NCBI RefSeq assembly: GCF_003024515.2
Contig: NZ_PYIX02000001.1
Coordinates: forward strand, 235,896-299,895
From: Acinetobacter sichuanensis
GTDB taxonomy: Bacteria > Pseudomonadota > Gammaproteobacteria > Pseudomonadales > Moraxellaceae
Direction of reading: 5' to 3'
Length of the DNA: 64,000 nucleotides
The notes under the pieces were generated by a model. The model ran no database searches. It was not told where the DNA came from and worked only from the letters and a program-made list of their open reading frames with translations. Position 1 is the first letter of the stretch. Each line of letters opens with the position of its first letter. A program made the position numbers and the translations under genes. Shown in pieces: positions 8,939 to 18,385 of this stretch.

Positions 8939-10399
8939 ATGATTAAACACTGGATTGATGGTAAAGAAGTCGAAAGCCAAGAAACATTTACAAACTATAA
9001 TCCTGCGACAAATCAAGCGATTGGTGAAGTTGCAAGTGGTGGGCAAGCTGAAATTGATCTTGCAGTTGCCGCAGCGAAACGTGCAGCACCACAATGGGCG
9101 AAAACACCTGCAAAAGAACGTGCGCGTTTAATGCGTAACTTAGGTGATCTGATTGATCAAAACGTTGCGAAAATTGCTGAACTTGAAACATTAGATACAG
9201 GTTTACCAATTCACCAAACCAAAAATGTTTTGATTCCTCGTGCTTCACATAACTTCAACTTCTTTGCTGAAGTTTGCACTCGCATGAATGGGCATACTTA
9301 TCCTGTTGATGATCAAATGTTGAACTATACATTGCATCAGCCAGTGGGTGTTTGTGGTTTGGTTTCACCTTGGAACGTACCATTTATGACAGCAACATGG
9401 AAAACTGCACCATGTTTGGCATTAGGTAATACTGCTGTTCTGAAAATGTCGGAGCTTTCACCATTAACAGCGAATGAATTAGGGCGTTTAGCTTTGGAAG
9501 CGGGTATTCCTGAAGGGGTATTTAACGTTGTTCAAGGTTATGGTGCAACAGCAGGTGATGCTTTAGTGAAGCATCCTGATGTTCGTGCAATTTCATTTAC
9601 AGGTGGTACGGCAACAGGTCGTCGTATCATGGCAAATGCTGGGCTGAAAAAATACTCAATGGAGTTAGGTGGTAAATCACCTGTGTTGATTTTTGAAGAT
9701 GCCGATCTTGAACGTGCATTAGATGCAGCATTATTTACGATCTTCTCATTAAATGGTGAACGTTGTACCGCAGGTAGCCGTATTTTCATTCAAGAGTCGG
9801 TTTACGATGAGTTTGTAAAAGAATTTGCACGTCGTGCAAAAAATATCATTGTTGGTGATCCACAAGACCCGAAAACGCAAGTCGGTTCAATGATTACGCA
9901 AGCACATTATGACAAAGTGACAGGTTATATCAAGATTGGTATTGAGGAAGGTGCAAGCCTAGTAGCAGGTGGCTTAGAGCGTCCAGCAAATTTACCTGAA
10001 CATTTACAAAAAGGTCAGTTTATTCAGCCAACGGTTTTTGCCAACGTTGATAACCGTATGCGTATTGCACAAGAAGAAATCTTTGGACCTGTTGTATGTT
10101 TGATCAAGTTTAAAGATGAAGCTGAGGCATTATATTTAGCCAATGATGTTGAGTATGGTTTGGCATCTTATATTTGGACACAAGATATTGGTAAAGCACA
10201 TCGTTTAGCTGCTGGTATTGAAGCGGGTATGGTGTTTATTAACAGCCAAAACGTACGTGATTTACGTCAACCTTTTGGTGGCGTAAAAGGTTCAGGAACA
10301 GGGCGTGAAGGCGGTGAATATAGCCTTGAAGTATTTACGGAAATCAAAAATGTTTGTATTTCAATGGGATCGCACCATATACCAAAATGGGGCGTGTAA
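8939..10399 (+). CDS. hpaE: 5-carboxymethyl-2-hydroxymuconate semialdehyde dehydrogenase
   Basis: A 486-residue NAD-dependent aldehyde dehydrogenase that oxidises the ring-cleavage product of homoprotocatechuate. The sequence is complete, with SELSPLTANELG, ELGGKSP (catalytic Glu) and GERCTAGSR with the catalytic Cys at about residue 276. It ends with NVCISMGSHHIPKWGV, close to enterobacterial HpaE. An ATG at 8930 lies directly against the AAGGG ribosome-binding site, whereas ATG 8939 has 9-base spacing, so 8939 is preferred. The gene sits between hpaG2 and hpaD in pathway order. Confidence 0.95.
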   Translation: MIKHWIDGKEVESQETFTNYNPATNQAIGEVASGGQAEIDLAVAAAKRAAPQWAKTPAKERARLMRNLGDLIDQNVAKIAELETLDTGLPIHQTKNVLIPRASHNFNFFAEVCTRMNGHTYPVDDQMLNYTLHQPVGVCGLVSPWNVPFMTATWKTAPCLALGNTAVLKMSELSPLTANELGRLALEAGIPEGVFNVVQGYGATAGDALVKHPDVRAISFTGGTATGRRIMANAGLKKYSMELGGKSPVLIFEDADLERALDAALFTIFSLNGERCTAGSRIFIQESVYDEFVKEFARRAKNIIVGDPQDPKTQVGSMITQAHYDKVTGYIKIGIEEGASLVAGGLERPANLPEHLQKGQFIQPTVFANVDNRMRIAQEEIFGPVVCLIKFKDEAEALYLANDVEYGLASYIWTQDIGKAHRLAAGIEAGMVFINSQNVRDLRQPFGGVKGSGTGREGGEYSLEVFTEIKNVCISMGSHHIPKWGV

Positions 10400-10650
10400 C
10401 ACGCCATTTAGAATTTAAGAACAGCATTCTTGTGTGAGATAAAATACAGGAAAATCAACTCAATATTAAGTTTTGTGTGATGTGTTTCTCAGCGAGATAT
10501 ATTGGATTTTTGTCTTTATTTGAAGCTTGGAGTGGGCTTTTTACCTCACTCTAAGCCTTTTCTCAAGATAAAGGAAATATTCAATATAAAACTCAGCGAT
10601 CAAAAAATACTTTACACAACATTTGAAAGAAGAATATCAGGAAGATAGAA
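10400..10650 (+). other. hpaE-hpaD gap with internal hairpin
   Basis: This is a 251-base break inside an otherwise tight operon. GCTTGGAGTG (10525-10534) pairs with CACTCTAAGC (10547-10556) with one G-T pair and is followed by CTTTTCT. It could be a partial terminator that lowers downstream expression, or an RNA-processing site. I saw no reading frame or clear promoter; AAGAATATCAGGAAG supplies the hpaD ribosome-binding site. Confidence 0.45.
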
Positions 10651-11511
10651 ATGGGTAAGCTTGCTCTTGCTGCAAAAATCACACATGTACCGTCAATGTA
10701 TTTATCAGAATTGCCAGGTCCAACCAATGGAATCCGTCAAGCAGCAATTGATGGTCATATTGAAATTGGTCGTCGTTGTCGTGAACTTGGTGTCGATACG
10801 ATCATTGTTTTTGATAGTCATTGGCTAGTCAATAGCGCATTTCATATTAATGCAGGTGAAAATTTTAGTGGTATTTATACCAGTAATGAATTGCCACATT
10901 TTATTCAAAATATGGAATTTGATTATGATGGAAACCCTGAATTGGGTCAGTTGATGCAAGAAGAAATTTGTAAAACAGGCATTCGAGCACAAGCACATAA
11001 TATTAAAAGTCTTGAACTTGAATATGGCACATTGGTTCCAATGCGTTATATGAATCAGGATAAACATTTTAAAGTCGTTTCAGTATCTGCTTTTTTAACT
11101 TCTCATGAATTAGAAGACAGCCGTAAATTTGGTGAGGGTTTACTCAAAGCCATTGAAAAATATGAAGGTACTGTAGCGGTATTTGCCAGTGGTTCATTGT
11201 CACATCGTTTTATTTGGGATCGTGAATATAAGCGTGGTATGGATGAATATACCCGTGAATGGGATCGCCAAGTTGATAAACATGTTGTCGGCATGTGGCA
11301 ACGTGCAGAGTGGAAAGCATTTACAGATATGTTGCCTGAATATGCAGAATACTGTTATGGCGAAGGTGGTATGCATGACACTGCAATGCTACTTGGATTA
11401 TTAGGCTGGGATCAGTATGACAAAGCCGTAGAAATTATTACGCCAGCGTTTCCGAGTTCAGGAACAGGGCAAATCAATGCCATTTTCCCACTGCCTGACT
11501 CAATTGTTTAA
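10651..11511 (+). CDS. hpaD: Homoprotocatechuate 2,3-dioxygenase
   Basis: A 286-residue class III (LigB-type) extradiol dioxygenase that opens the ring of 3,4-dihydroxyphenylacetate to 5-carboxymethyl-2-hydroxymuconate semialdehyde. It starts MGKLALAAKITHVPSMYLSE like the enterobacterial enzyme. His12 and His57 (FDSHW) lie where iron ligands are expected, and FASGSLSHRF and YGEGGMHDT are strongly conserved. It belongs to the Fe(II) HpaD type of enteric bacteria, not the Arthrobacter/Brevibacterium vicinal-oxygen-chelate type. Confidence 0.96.
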   Translation: MGKLALAAKITHVPSMYLSELPGPTNGIRQAAIDGHIEIGRRCRELGVDTIIVFDSHWLVNSAFHINAGENFSGIYTSNELPHFIQNMEFDYDGNPELGQLMQEEICKTGIRAQAHNIKSLELEYGTLVPMRYMNQDKHFKVVSVSAFLTSHELEDSRKFGEGLLKAIEKYEGTVAVFASGSLSHRFIWDREYKRGMDEYTREWDRQVDKHVVGMWQRAEWKAFTDMLPEYAEYCYGEGGMHDTAMLLGLLGWDQYDKAVEIITPAFPSSGTGQINAIFPLPDSIV

Positions 11512-11532
11512 ATCATAAAAAGGAGATTTCTG

Positions 11533-11922
11533 ATGCCTCATTTTATTGCTGAATACAGTGCAAATTTAGAAGAATCAGTCGATTTTCAAGACTTATTTAC
11601 ACAAGTAAATAACTTTTTAGGTGGCACAGGAATCTTCCCTTTAGGTGGTATTCGTAGTCGTGCGATTCGTATGGATAAATTTCGTATGGCAGATGGTTTA
11701 CATGATTATGCCTTTGTTCATATGACGCTAAAAGTTGGTTCTGGGCGTGATTTAGAAACACGTCAACGTGTAGCAACAGAACTCTTTGAAAAAATTGAAG
11801 CATTTTTTCAACCATTAAAAGAGCAGCGTTTATTGGCAATTTCTTTTGAGATGAAAGAACTAGATCCCGTTTTAAATTTCAAATCCAACAATATTCATCA
11901 ATTTTTAAAAAATAATGGTTAG
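11533..11922 (+). CDS. hpaF: 5-carboxymethyl-2-hydroxymuconate delta-isomerase
   Basis: A 129-residue member of the tautomerase superfamily. The initiator Met is followed by Pro, giving the N-terminal catalytic proline typical of CHMI. It isomerises 5-carboxymethyl-2-hydroxymuconate to the 2-oxo form used by HpaG. The length fits HpaF (about 126). AAGGAGA lies 7 bases before the start, with 21 bases to hpaD and 14 to hpaH. Confidence 0.94.
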   Translation: MPHFIAEYSANLEESVDFQDLFTQVNNFLGGTGIFPLGGIRSRAIRMDKFRMADGLHDYAFVHMTLKVGSGRDLETRQRVATELFEKIEAFFQPLKEQRLLAISFEMKELDPVLNFKSNNIHQFLKNNG

Positions 11923-11936
11923 ATAAGGATATCTTT

Positions 11937-12740
11937 ATGTTAGATCAAGCAAAAATTCAAGAACTCGCTTTGCAACTGGATCAAGCTGAAAAATCAGGTC
12001 AACAAATTCGTCAGTTTTCATTGCAATATCCTGAAATTACCATTGAAGATGCCTATGAAATTCAAAAAGCATGGGTCGCACATAAAATTGCTGAAGGGCG
12101 TAAATTGGTTGGACATAAGATCGGTTTAACTTCACGTGCCATGCAAGTTTCTTCTAATATTACTGAACCTGATTATGGTGCGTTATTAGATGATATGGTA
12201 TTTGACGAAGGAACTGACATTCCAATGTCACGCTTTATCGTGCCACGTGTTGAAGTGGAGTTAGCTTTTATTTTGGGTAAACCACTTTCAGGACCAAATT
12301 GCACGATTTTTGATGTGCTAGATGCAACGGATTATATTATTCCTGCGGTCGAAATTATTGATGCGCGTTTGCATAATGTAGACCCTGAGACACAAATTAC
12401 CCGTAAGGTATTTGACACGATTTCAGATAATGCAGCCAATGCAGGAATTGTATTAGGTGGTCGACCAATTAAGCCAACTGAACTCGATTTACGTCGTATT
12501 TCTGCAATTTTATATCGTAATGGGGTGATTGAAGAGTCTGGAGTGTCTGCTGCGGTATTGAATCATCCAGCCAAAGGTGTGGCGTGGCTTGCAAATAAAC
12601 TACATCCATATGGTGTGACATTAGAAGCAGGTCAAATTATTTTAGGTGGTTCATTTACTCGTCCTGTTGCAGCAAAAGCAGGTGATACTTTCCATATTGA
12701 TTATGATCAATTGGGTTCAATTGCATTTCGTTTTATGTAA
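11937..12740 (+). CDS. hpaH: 2-oxo-hepta-3-ene-1,7-dioate hydratase
   Basis: A 267-residue hydratase of the HpaH/MhpD family, with a fold related to FAH proteins. It adds water to 2-oxohept-3-enedioate to give 2,4-dihydroxyhept-2-enedioate, the HpaI substrate. [24 protein letters not shown] and GSIAFRFM at the C-terminus are typical. A ribosome-binding site (AAGGATA) lies upstream, and the gene ends 13 bases before hpaI. Confidence 0.94.
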   Translation: MLDQAKIQELALQLDQAEKSGQQIRQFSLQYPEITIEDAYEIQKAWVAHKIAEGRKLVGHKIGLTSRAMQVSSNITEPDYGALLDDMVFDEGTDIPMSRFIVPRVEVELAFILGKPLSGPNCTIFDVLDATDYIIPAVEIIDARLHNVDPETQITRKVFDTISDNAANAGIVLGGRPIKPTELDLRRISAILYRNGVIEESGVSAAVLNHPAKGVAWLANKLHPYGVTLEAGQIILGGSFTRPVAAKAGDTFHIDYDQLGSIAFRFM

Positions 12741-12753
12741 TTGAGGAGCAGAC

Positions 12754-13557
12754 ATGATTGATACAACAAATTATTTTAAAAAGAAGCTTAAAACTGAACA
12801 GCAAATTGGGATGTGGGTCGGGCTTGCACAGGGGTATTGTGCAGAAATAGCTGCCAATGCTGGCTATGATTGGTTACTCATTGATGGTGAGCATGCACCG
12901 AATGATGTTCGTAGTATTTTAGAACAACTACAAGCCATTGCACCTTATCAGAGCCAAGCTGTGGTTCGTCCTGTAACAGGTGATATTCATCTGATTAAAC
13001 AATTACTGGATATTGGTGCTCAAACGCTGTTGATTCCAATGGTGGAGTCGGCTGAGCAAGCACAATTGATGGTACAAGCAACACGGTATCCACCTGAAGG
13101 AATTCGTGGCGTAGGTGCTGCATTAGCACGTGCTTCTCGTTGGAATAACATTACAGATTATTTACAGACTGCTGATGAACAAATTAGTGTGTTGGTACAA
13201 ATTGAGTCCAAAAAAGGCTTAGAAAATCTAGACGAAATTTTACAAGTCGAAGGCATTGATGGCGTCTTTATTGGTCCTGCTGATTTGTCTGCTGCTTTGG
13301 GTTATCGTGGGCAGGCAGGACATCCTGAAGTACAAAAAGTGATTGTAGAAACAATTCAAAAAATTCGCCAAGCAGGTAAAGCTGCGGGTATTTTATCTGC
13401 GGATGAAACCTTGGCAAAAACATATTTGGCTTTAGGCACAGAGTTTGTCGCTGTTGGCGTAGACACGAGTTTATTGATGAAGTCGATGACACAATTGCTA
13501 GGAAAATTTAAACAGACAGACGCAACTACTCAGCCACAAGCACCAAGCGTCTATTAA
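12754..13557 (+). CDS. hpaI: 2,4-dihydroxyhept-2-ene-1,7-dioate aldolase
   Basis: A 267-residue class II (metal-dependent) HpcH/HpaI-family aldolase. It cleaves 2,4-dihydroxyhept-2-enedioate into pyruvate and succinate semialdehyde. [20 protein letters not shown] and [14 protein letters not shown], with the expected acidic metal ligands, are present. The next gene oxidises the semialdehyde, so the pathway ends inside this operon. Confidence 0.95.
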   Translation: MIDTTNYFKKKLKTEQQIGMWVGLAQGYCAEIAANAGYDWLLIDGEHAPNDVRSILEQLQAIAPYQSQAVVRPVTGDIHLIKQLLDIGAQTLLIPMVESAEQAQLMVQATRYPPEGIRGVGAALARASRWNNITDYLQTADEQISVLVQIESKKGLENLDEILQVEGIDGVFIGPADLSAALGYRGQAGHPEVQKVIVETIQKIRQAGKAAGILSADETLAKTYLALGTEFVAVGVDTSLLMKSMTQLLGKFKQTDATTQPQAPSVY

Positions 13558-13568
13558 GGAATTTAAGT

Positions 13569-15017
13569 ATGCAATTAACAAATACAACTTTATTTAAAGA
13601 ACAAGTTTTTATTGATGGTCAATGGGTAAATGCACACGACAATAAAACCTTTGCAGTTACAAATCCTGCCACAGGTGAAATCATTGCAAATATTGCATCT
13701 GTTGCAGCTCAGCAAGTTGAACAGGCTGTTGTTGCTGCGGATACTGCATTAGCTACATGGAAACTCACTACTGCAAAAGAGCGCTCATTATTATTAAAGA
13801 AATGGTATCAATTGATTATTGAAAATCAAGAAGATTTAGCCATGATTTTAAGTACTGAACAAGGGAAACCCATGACAGAAAGTCGTGGTGAGATTTTGTA
13901 TGGTGCAAGTTTTATCGAATGGTTTGCTGAAGAAGCAAAACGTACTTATGGCGATGTTATTCCTCATGATAAACAAGGTCGTCGTCTTGTTGTCATTCGT
14001 CAGCCTGTAGGTGTAGTCGCTGCCATTACACCATGGAATTTTCCAAATGCGATGATTACGCGTAAAGTAGGTCCAGCACTTGCTGCGGGCTGTACCGTGA
14101 TTATTAAACCTGCTTCTGAAACCCCATTGTCAGCTTTAGCACTTGTAGCTTTAGCAGAGCAAGCAGGGATTCCTCAAGGTGTGATTAATGTGGTGACAGG
14201 CAGCGCGCGTGAAATTGGTGCGGTATTGACACAGCATCCTGCGGTCAAGAAAGTGTCTTTTACAGGGTCTACACAAATTGGCAAATTATTGATGGAGCAA
14301 TGTTCATCAACGATGAAAAAAGTCAGTATGGAGCTAGGTGGAAATGCGCCATTTATTATTTTTGATGATGCAAATCTAGACCGAGCTGTAGAAGGTGCGA
14401 TTGCTTCAAAATTCCGTAATAGCGGTCAAACTTGTGTATGTACAAACCGTATTTTAGTGCAAGATGCTGTTTATGATGCTTTTATTGAGAAATTAAAAGC
14501 TGCCGTGGCACAGCTTAAAGTTGCTCCTGCTTTTGAACAAGGCGCTGAACAAGGTCCGTTGATCAATGAAAAAGCAGTAGAAAAAATTCAAGAGCATATT
14601 GAAGATGCAACATCAAAAGGTGCAAAAGTTGTTGTGGGTGGGCAACGTCATGCTTTAGGGCACACCTTTTTTGAGCCAACCGTTTTAGCCGATGTTACTC
14701 CTGATATGTTGGTTGCTAAAGATGAAACTTTTGGTCCATTGGCACCTGTTTTTAAATTTTCTACCGAAGCACAAGCAATCCAAATGGCAAATGATACAGA
14801 ATTTGGTTTAGCTTCATATATTTATACAGAAAGTTTAAGTCGAGCTTGGCGTGTAGGTGAAGCATTAGAGTATGGGATGGTTGGGATCAACGAGGGTTTA
14901 ATTTCAACAGAAGTTGCGCCGTTCGGGGGAATCAAAGAATCAGGTTGTGGGCGTGAAGGCTCAAAATATGGTATTGAAGATTATCAAGAATTAAAATACA
15001 TGTGTATGGGCATTTAG
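13569..15017 (+). CDS. gabD: Succinate-semialdehyde dehydrogenase (GabD type)
   Basis: A 482-residue aldehyde dehydrogenase that should convert the succinate semialdehyde released by HpaI to succinate. ITPWNFPNAM (NAD(P) binding), MELGGNAPFI (Glu) and GQTCVCTNR with catalytic Cys289 are intact, and the second Cys two residues later is typical of GabD. It lies 11 bases after hpaI and is the last gene before a terminator. A dedicated pathway copy is likely, so a second gabD elsewhere would not be surprising. Confidence 0.9.
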   Translation: MQLTNTTLFKEQVFIDGQWVNAHDNKTFAVTNPATGEIIANIASVAAQQVEQAVVAADTALATWKLTTAKERSLLLKKWYQLIIENQEDLAMILSTEQGKPMTESRGEILYGASFIEWFAEEAKRTYGDVIPHDKQGRRLVVIRQPVGVVAAITPWNFPNAMITRKVGPALAAGCTVIIKPASETPLSALALVALAEQAGIPQGVINVVTGSAREIGAVLTQHPAVKKVSFTGSTQIGKLLMEQCSSTMKKVSMELGGNAPFIIFDDANLDRAVEGAIASKFRNSGQTCVCTNRILVQDAVYDAFIEKLKAAVAQLKVAPAFEQGAEQGPLINEKAVEKIQEHIEDATSKGAKVVVGGQRHALGHTFFEPTVLADVTPDMLVAKDETFGPLAPVFKFSTEAQAIQMANDTEFGLASYIYTESLSRAWRVGEALEYGMVGINEGLISTEVAPFGGIKESGCGREGSKYGIEDYQELKYMCMGI

Positions 15018-15036
15018 ATCTATTTATCATGATTTA

Positions 15037-15067
15037 AAATAAGGGTGTAGCGACCCTTATTTTTACT
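15037..15067 (+). terminator. Terminator of the hpaG-gabD operon
   Basis: ATAAGGGT (15039-15046) pairs with ACCCTTAT (15053-15060) around GTAGCG and is followed by T-rich sequence. Confidence 0.88.
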
Positions 15068-15210
15068 TATATATAGATAAAATGATGCTTGAAAATGAAA
15101 TGGTTAACATGCTGATCAAAGCCCAAAGTAAATATTTATCGTTTAATCAATAAATATCAAAAGTTTATTTTCTGATGTGTCGTTATTCATTCTTTTAAAG
15201 GATGAGAAAT

Positions 15211-15318
15211 ATGTCCTCAGATCATGACTTAAATCTTGCTGCCAATTTGACTGAAGCAAATATCTATTTCACAAAACTCAACCCATATAGTCAACTTTAT
15301 TTTAGTCATTTGACTTAA
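15211..15318 (+). CDS. Possible 35-residue small protein
   Basis: ATG at 15211 has a good ribosome-binding site (AAGGA at 15198-15202, 8-base spacing) and opens a 35-codon frame ending in TAA. The peptide is polar, without a membrane span or recognisable motif. It lies alone in the 500-base gap between the hpa operon and the transporter, upstream of two operator-like palindromes. It may be a real small protein, a leader peptide or the remains of a lost gene. Confidence 0.25.
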   Translation: MSSDHDLNLAANLTEANIYFTKLNPYSQLYFSHLT

Positions 15319-15374
15319 TATTTTAATTAATTTTATTGAAAATGTATTTTAATTAGATATTGTATATGTTATTA

Positions 15375-15388
15375 ATTAATATATTAAC
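15375..15388. promoter_or_regulatory. HpaR-type operator, distal copy upstream of MHS transporter
   Basis: ATTAATATATTAAC contains the exact core TTAATATATTAA and lies about 110 bases upstream of a second copy at 15485-15498. The rest of 15018-15554 is very AT-rich, and no gene other than the small frame at 15211 was seen. Confidence 0.6.
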
Positions 15389-15484
15389 AATTTAATATTT
15401 TTTTAAAGTATTAAGTTTTTTGTAAAAATCCCTCATGTTTGATTTTAATTTCTCTAGATATTCAGGTGTTATTAAAATCAATTT

Positions 15485-15498
15485 GTTAATATATTAAT
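15485..15498. promoter_or_regulatory. HpaR-type operator, proximal copy upstream of MHS transporter
   Basis: GTTAATATATTAAT has the exact 12-base core and lies 56 bases before the transporter start, where it could block transcription. Paired with the copy at 15375 it could also support repressor looping. Confidence 0.65.
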
Positions 15499-15554
15499 TA
15501 AATTCATGAGGTTGAATAAAATAAAGCTGATTGTTTCTCTATAAGGAGATAGAA

Positions 15555-16928
15555 ATGGAAACAACATCTACCTATGCGTCTACATCAGATAAAATGACCA
15601 AGGAAGAACGTAAAGTTGCCTATGCAACTATCGTTGGTACGACTGTAGAGTGGTATGACTTTTTTATTTATGCGGCAGCAGCAGGTCTGATTTTTAAAGA
15701 CTTATTTTTTGCTCCTGCAGGTAATACGCTTGGAACGATACTGGCATTTGCAACCGTTGGAATTAGCTTTTTATTTCGACCACTAGGTGCATTTTTAGCA
15801 GGGTATTTAGGTGATAAATATGGGCGTCGTATTGTATTGGTGATGACACTGGTACTGATGGGGATTGCAACAACATGTATAGGTTTGCTCCCGACTTATG
15901 CAAGTATTGGTGTTGCTGCTCCAGTCCTATTGCTTATTTTGCGTATTTTACAAGGTCTTGCCGCAGGAGGTGAATGGGGCGGGGCTGTGCTTATGGCAGT
16001 TGAACATGCACCTACACATAAGCGTGGACGCTTTGGTTCATTTCCACAAATTGGCGTACCTTTGGGATTGATTTTAGCCTCAGGTATGTTTGCTTTAATG
16101 ACAGGTATTGTTGCACCCGGTGATGCTTTCATCGAATGGGGTTGGCGCATTCCCTTTCTTTTTAGTATCGTTTTGTTATTTGTTGGGCATTGGATTCGTC
16201 GTACTGTAGAAGAAAGTCCTGTGTTTGAAGAAATTAAAGAACGTAAAAGTGCCTCTCAAACGCCTATTCGTGATTTATTTAAAAATCATGCTTTACTGGT
16301 TTTATTGGCTGCTTTGGTTTTTGCTGGAAATAGTGCTTGTGGTTATATGACGACAGGTGGCTTCATTCAAAACTATGCGACGAACCCTACAGGACCTTTA
16401 CAACTAGAGCGAACACCTGTCCTGATTTGTGTCACATTGGCTTCTTTTTGTTGGTTGATTACGACTTATATTTCAGGTGCATTATCAGACAAAATTGGAC
16501 GTAAAAAAACCTATATCATCGGATGGATTATTCAATTATGTGGCGTTTTTGCACTATTTCCTTTGGTTAATACAGGTGCAATGCCATTATTTGCTTTAGG
16601 TTTATGTTTCCTTGCGAGTGGTATTGGTTTGACTTATGGGGTGCAATCAGCATTTTACTCTGAGTTATTTCCAGCATCGGTGCGTTTTTCTGGAATTTCG
16701 ATTTCTTATGCTTTAGGTGCAATTTTAGGTGGTGCATTTGCCCCAATGATTGGAACATGGCTAGTGAGTGTCACAGGTTCGACCTTCTCCGTCACGATTT
16801 ATTTGGCAGTGATGACCAGTATTGCGTTATTGTCTACGCTGTCCTTGCGTGATCGTTCAGGTATTCCGTTAGGACCTGACCATGAGGCAGAGCAAATGAA
16901 ATCACCGATTGTATGGCATAAAAATTAA
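15555..16928 (+). CDS. MHS-family MFS transporter, probable aromatic acid importer
   Basis: A 457-residue, 12-span major-facilitator protein of the metabolite:H+ symporter type. TTVEWYDFFIYAAAAGLIF in helix 1 and GDKYGRR in the loop 2-3 motif are diagnostic. It probably imports 4-hydroxyphenylacetate or a related acid, inferred from position after the hpa operon and two operator copies upstream. ATG 15555 was chosen because AAGGAG ends 6 bases before it; a start at 15531 would place that site inside the gene. It is not the HpaX type of enteric bacteria (anion:cation symporter family). Confidence 0.82.
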   Translation: METTSTYASTSDKMTKEERKVAYATIVGTTVEWYDFFIYAAAAGLIFKDLFFAPAGNTLGTILAFATVGISFLFRPLGAFLAGYLGDKYGRRIVLVMTLVLMGIATTCIGLLPTYASIGVAAPVLLLILRILQGLAAGGEWGGAVLMAVEHAPTHKRGRFGSFPQIGVPLGLILASGMFALMTGIVAPGDAFIEWGWRIPFLFSIVLLFVGHWIRRTVEESPVFEEIKERKSASQTPIRDLFKNHALLVLLAALVFAGNSACGYMTTGGFIQNYATNPTGPLQLERTPVLICVTLASFCWLITTYISGALSDKIGRKKTYIIGWIIQLCGVFALFPLVNTGAMPLFALGLCFLASGIGLTYGVQSAFYSELFPASVRFSGISISYALGAILGGAFAPMIGTWLVSVTGSTFSVTIYLAVMTSIALLSTLSLRDRSGIPLGPDHEAEQMKSPIVWHKN

Positions 16929-16953
16929 TTGATATTTTATTTGAAAACATCTT

Positions 16954-16980
16954 TAACCAGCTTCGGCTGGTTTTTTTATC
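16954..16980 (+). terminator. Terminator after the MHS transporter
   Basis: AACCAGC-TTCG-GCTGGTT (16956-16973) is a perfect stem with a stable UUCG loop and seven following T residues. Confidence 0.92.
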
Positions 16981-16987
16981 TATTGGA

Positions 16988-18195
16988 GCGTAAAACCTCG
17001 CCGTTCAGGGCGAGGATATAAGCGACTGGCGTAAGTCATACGACATGAAGTGTCGTATAATATCTTTGGGGTTCTCTATTTAAAATGTCATTGTTAAAAT
17101 AACCACATGAAAACACTTAAATTACGCATAAAAGATAAACATTGCAAGATGCTAGACCAATTAGCATCAGAGGTTAATTTTGTTTGGAATTATGTCAATG
17201 ATTTAAGTTTTAAGCGTCTAAAAAGAACAGGTCAATTTTTCTCAGCATACGATATTGCTCAATATACCAAAGGCACATCGAAAGAATGTAACTTGCACAG
17301 CCAAACTATTCAGGCGGTCACAGAAGAATTAGTTACCCGAAGAAAGCAATTTAAAAAAGCTAAATTGAAATGGCGTGTCAGTAACAAAAAATCAGCTAGG
17401 CGTTCTTTGGGATGGATACCATTTAAGAAAGTAGCGGTTAAATATGCTGATGGATATGTGCAATATGGAAAGCATCAATTCAAACTATGGGATAGCTACG
17501 GACTAAGTAAATACAACGTTAAAACAGGCTCGTTTGTCGAGGATAGTCGTGGACGTTGGTACGTTTGTCTTGTAGTTGATTCACATAAGCAAGAAAAACC
17601 AACCACAACTAAAGCAATAGGCATTGATCTCGGTTTAAAAGATATAGCCACTTGTTCTGATGGCACTGTGATTTCAAATCCTAAGTTCTATCGAAAATAC
17701 GAGCAGAAATTAGGGATAGCTCAACGAGCAAAGAATAAAAAACGTGTACGTGCATTACACGCTAAGATTGCAAATTGTCGAAAAGATCATTTGCACAAAG
17801 CAAGCACCATGCTTGTGAAAAATAATGTATACATCATAGTAGGTAACTTGAGTGCCAAGAAACTTGTAAAAACTAAAATGGCAAAGCCTGTTTTAGATAC
17901 AGGATTTTCAGCACTAAAAACAATGCTCAAGTATAAATGCGAGAACGCAGGGGTATTGTTTGAAGAAGTCAACGAAGCCTATACCACCTGAGAAACATCG
18001 TTTCGCAAGGTTCGTGCTGTGGCTCACGCTCTAGTAGTCCGAAAGGTAGGACAGGACTTGGAATAAGAGAATGGTCGTGCATGGAATGTGGTACATGCCA
18101 TGATAGAGATATAAACTCAGCGATTAATATTCTTGCGCTCGGACATGAGCGTCTAGTAGTAGGAATCCCCGTCCTTTAGGTCGGGGAGGATGTCA
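16988..18195 (+). mobile_element. tnpB-only IS200/IS605-type element, degraded
   Basis: An insertion of about 1.2 kb between the MHS transporter and the hydroxylase genes. Both ends carry hairpins followed by GAGGAT. The left one is CCTCGCC/GGCGAGG (16996-17015), with a second perfect hairpin ATACGACA/TGTCGTAT (17038-17058). The right one is CCCCG/CGGGG (18167-18186), a likely part of the reRNA/omega-RNA guide scaffold at the end of tnpB. There is no tnpA transposase gene, so the element could move only with help. Exact ends cannot be set from this sequence; target-site duplications are not expected in this family. Confidence 0.75.
17107..18179 (+). pseudogene. tnpB: Broken tnpB (RNA-guided nuclease, IS605 OrfB family)
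   Basis: The first 294 codons (17107-17991) encode a helix-turn-helix N-terminus and RuvC-like core, including IGIDLGLKD with the first catalytic Asp. The frame stops after NEAYTT, exactly before the expected zinc ribbon. The ribbon and final RuvC motif are still present in another frame: SCCG...CMECG, then CHDRDINSAINILALGHERL, ending at 18179. A 24-bp imperfect palindrome (17987-18010, core GAAAC-ATC-GTTTC) sits at the break and is about 14 bases longer than the three codons normally there. The RuvC-II position reads VGNL, without the usual glutamate. As read, the nuclease is inactive. Confidence 0.88.
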
Positions 18196-18385
18196 AGATA
18201 AATAAAATATGAAATGACGGGGATGACAAGCTTTCATAAATACAGCGATAAAAAGCCATGAAAAGTACAAATTAATACGTGAAAAATGCATTAACTAAAT
18301 CGTGTATTCCATGAATAATAGAAAAATATTAGGAAGTTAAATAAATATTTTTTTATAAATATCTGATTTTTAAGGAAGAGTAATC

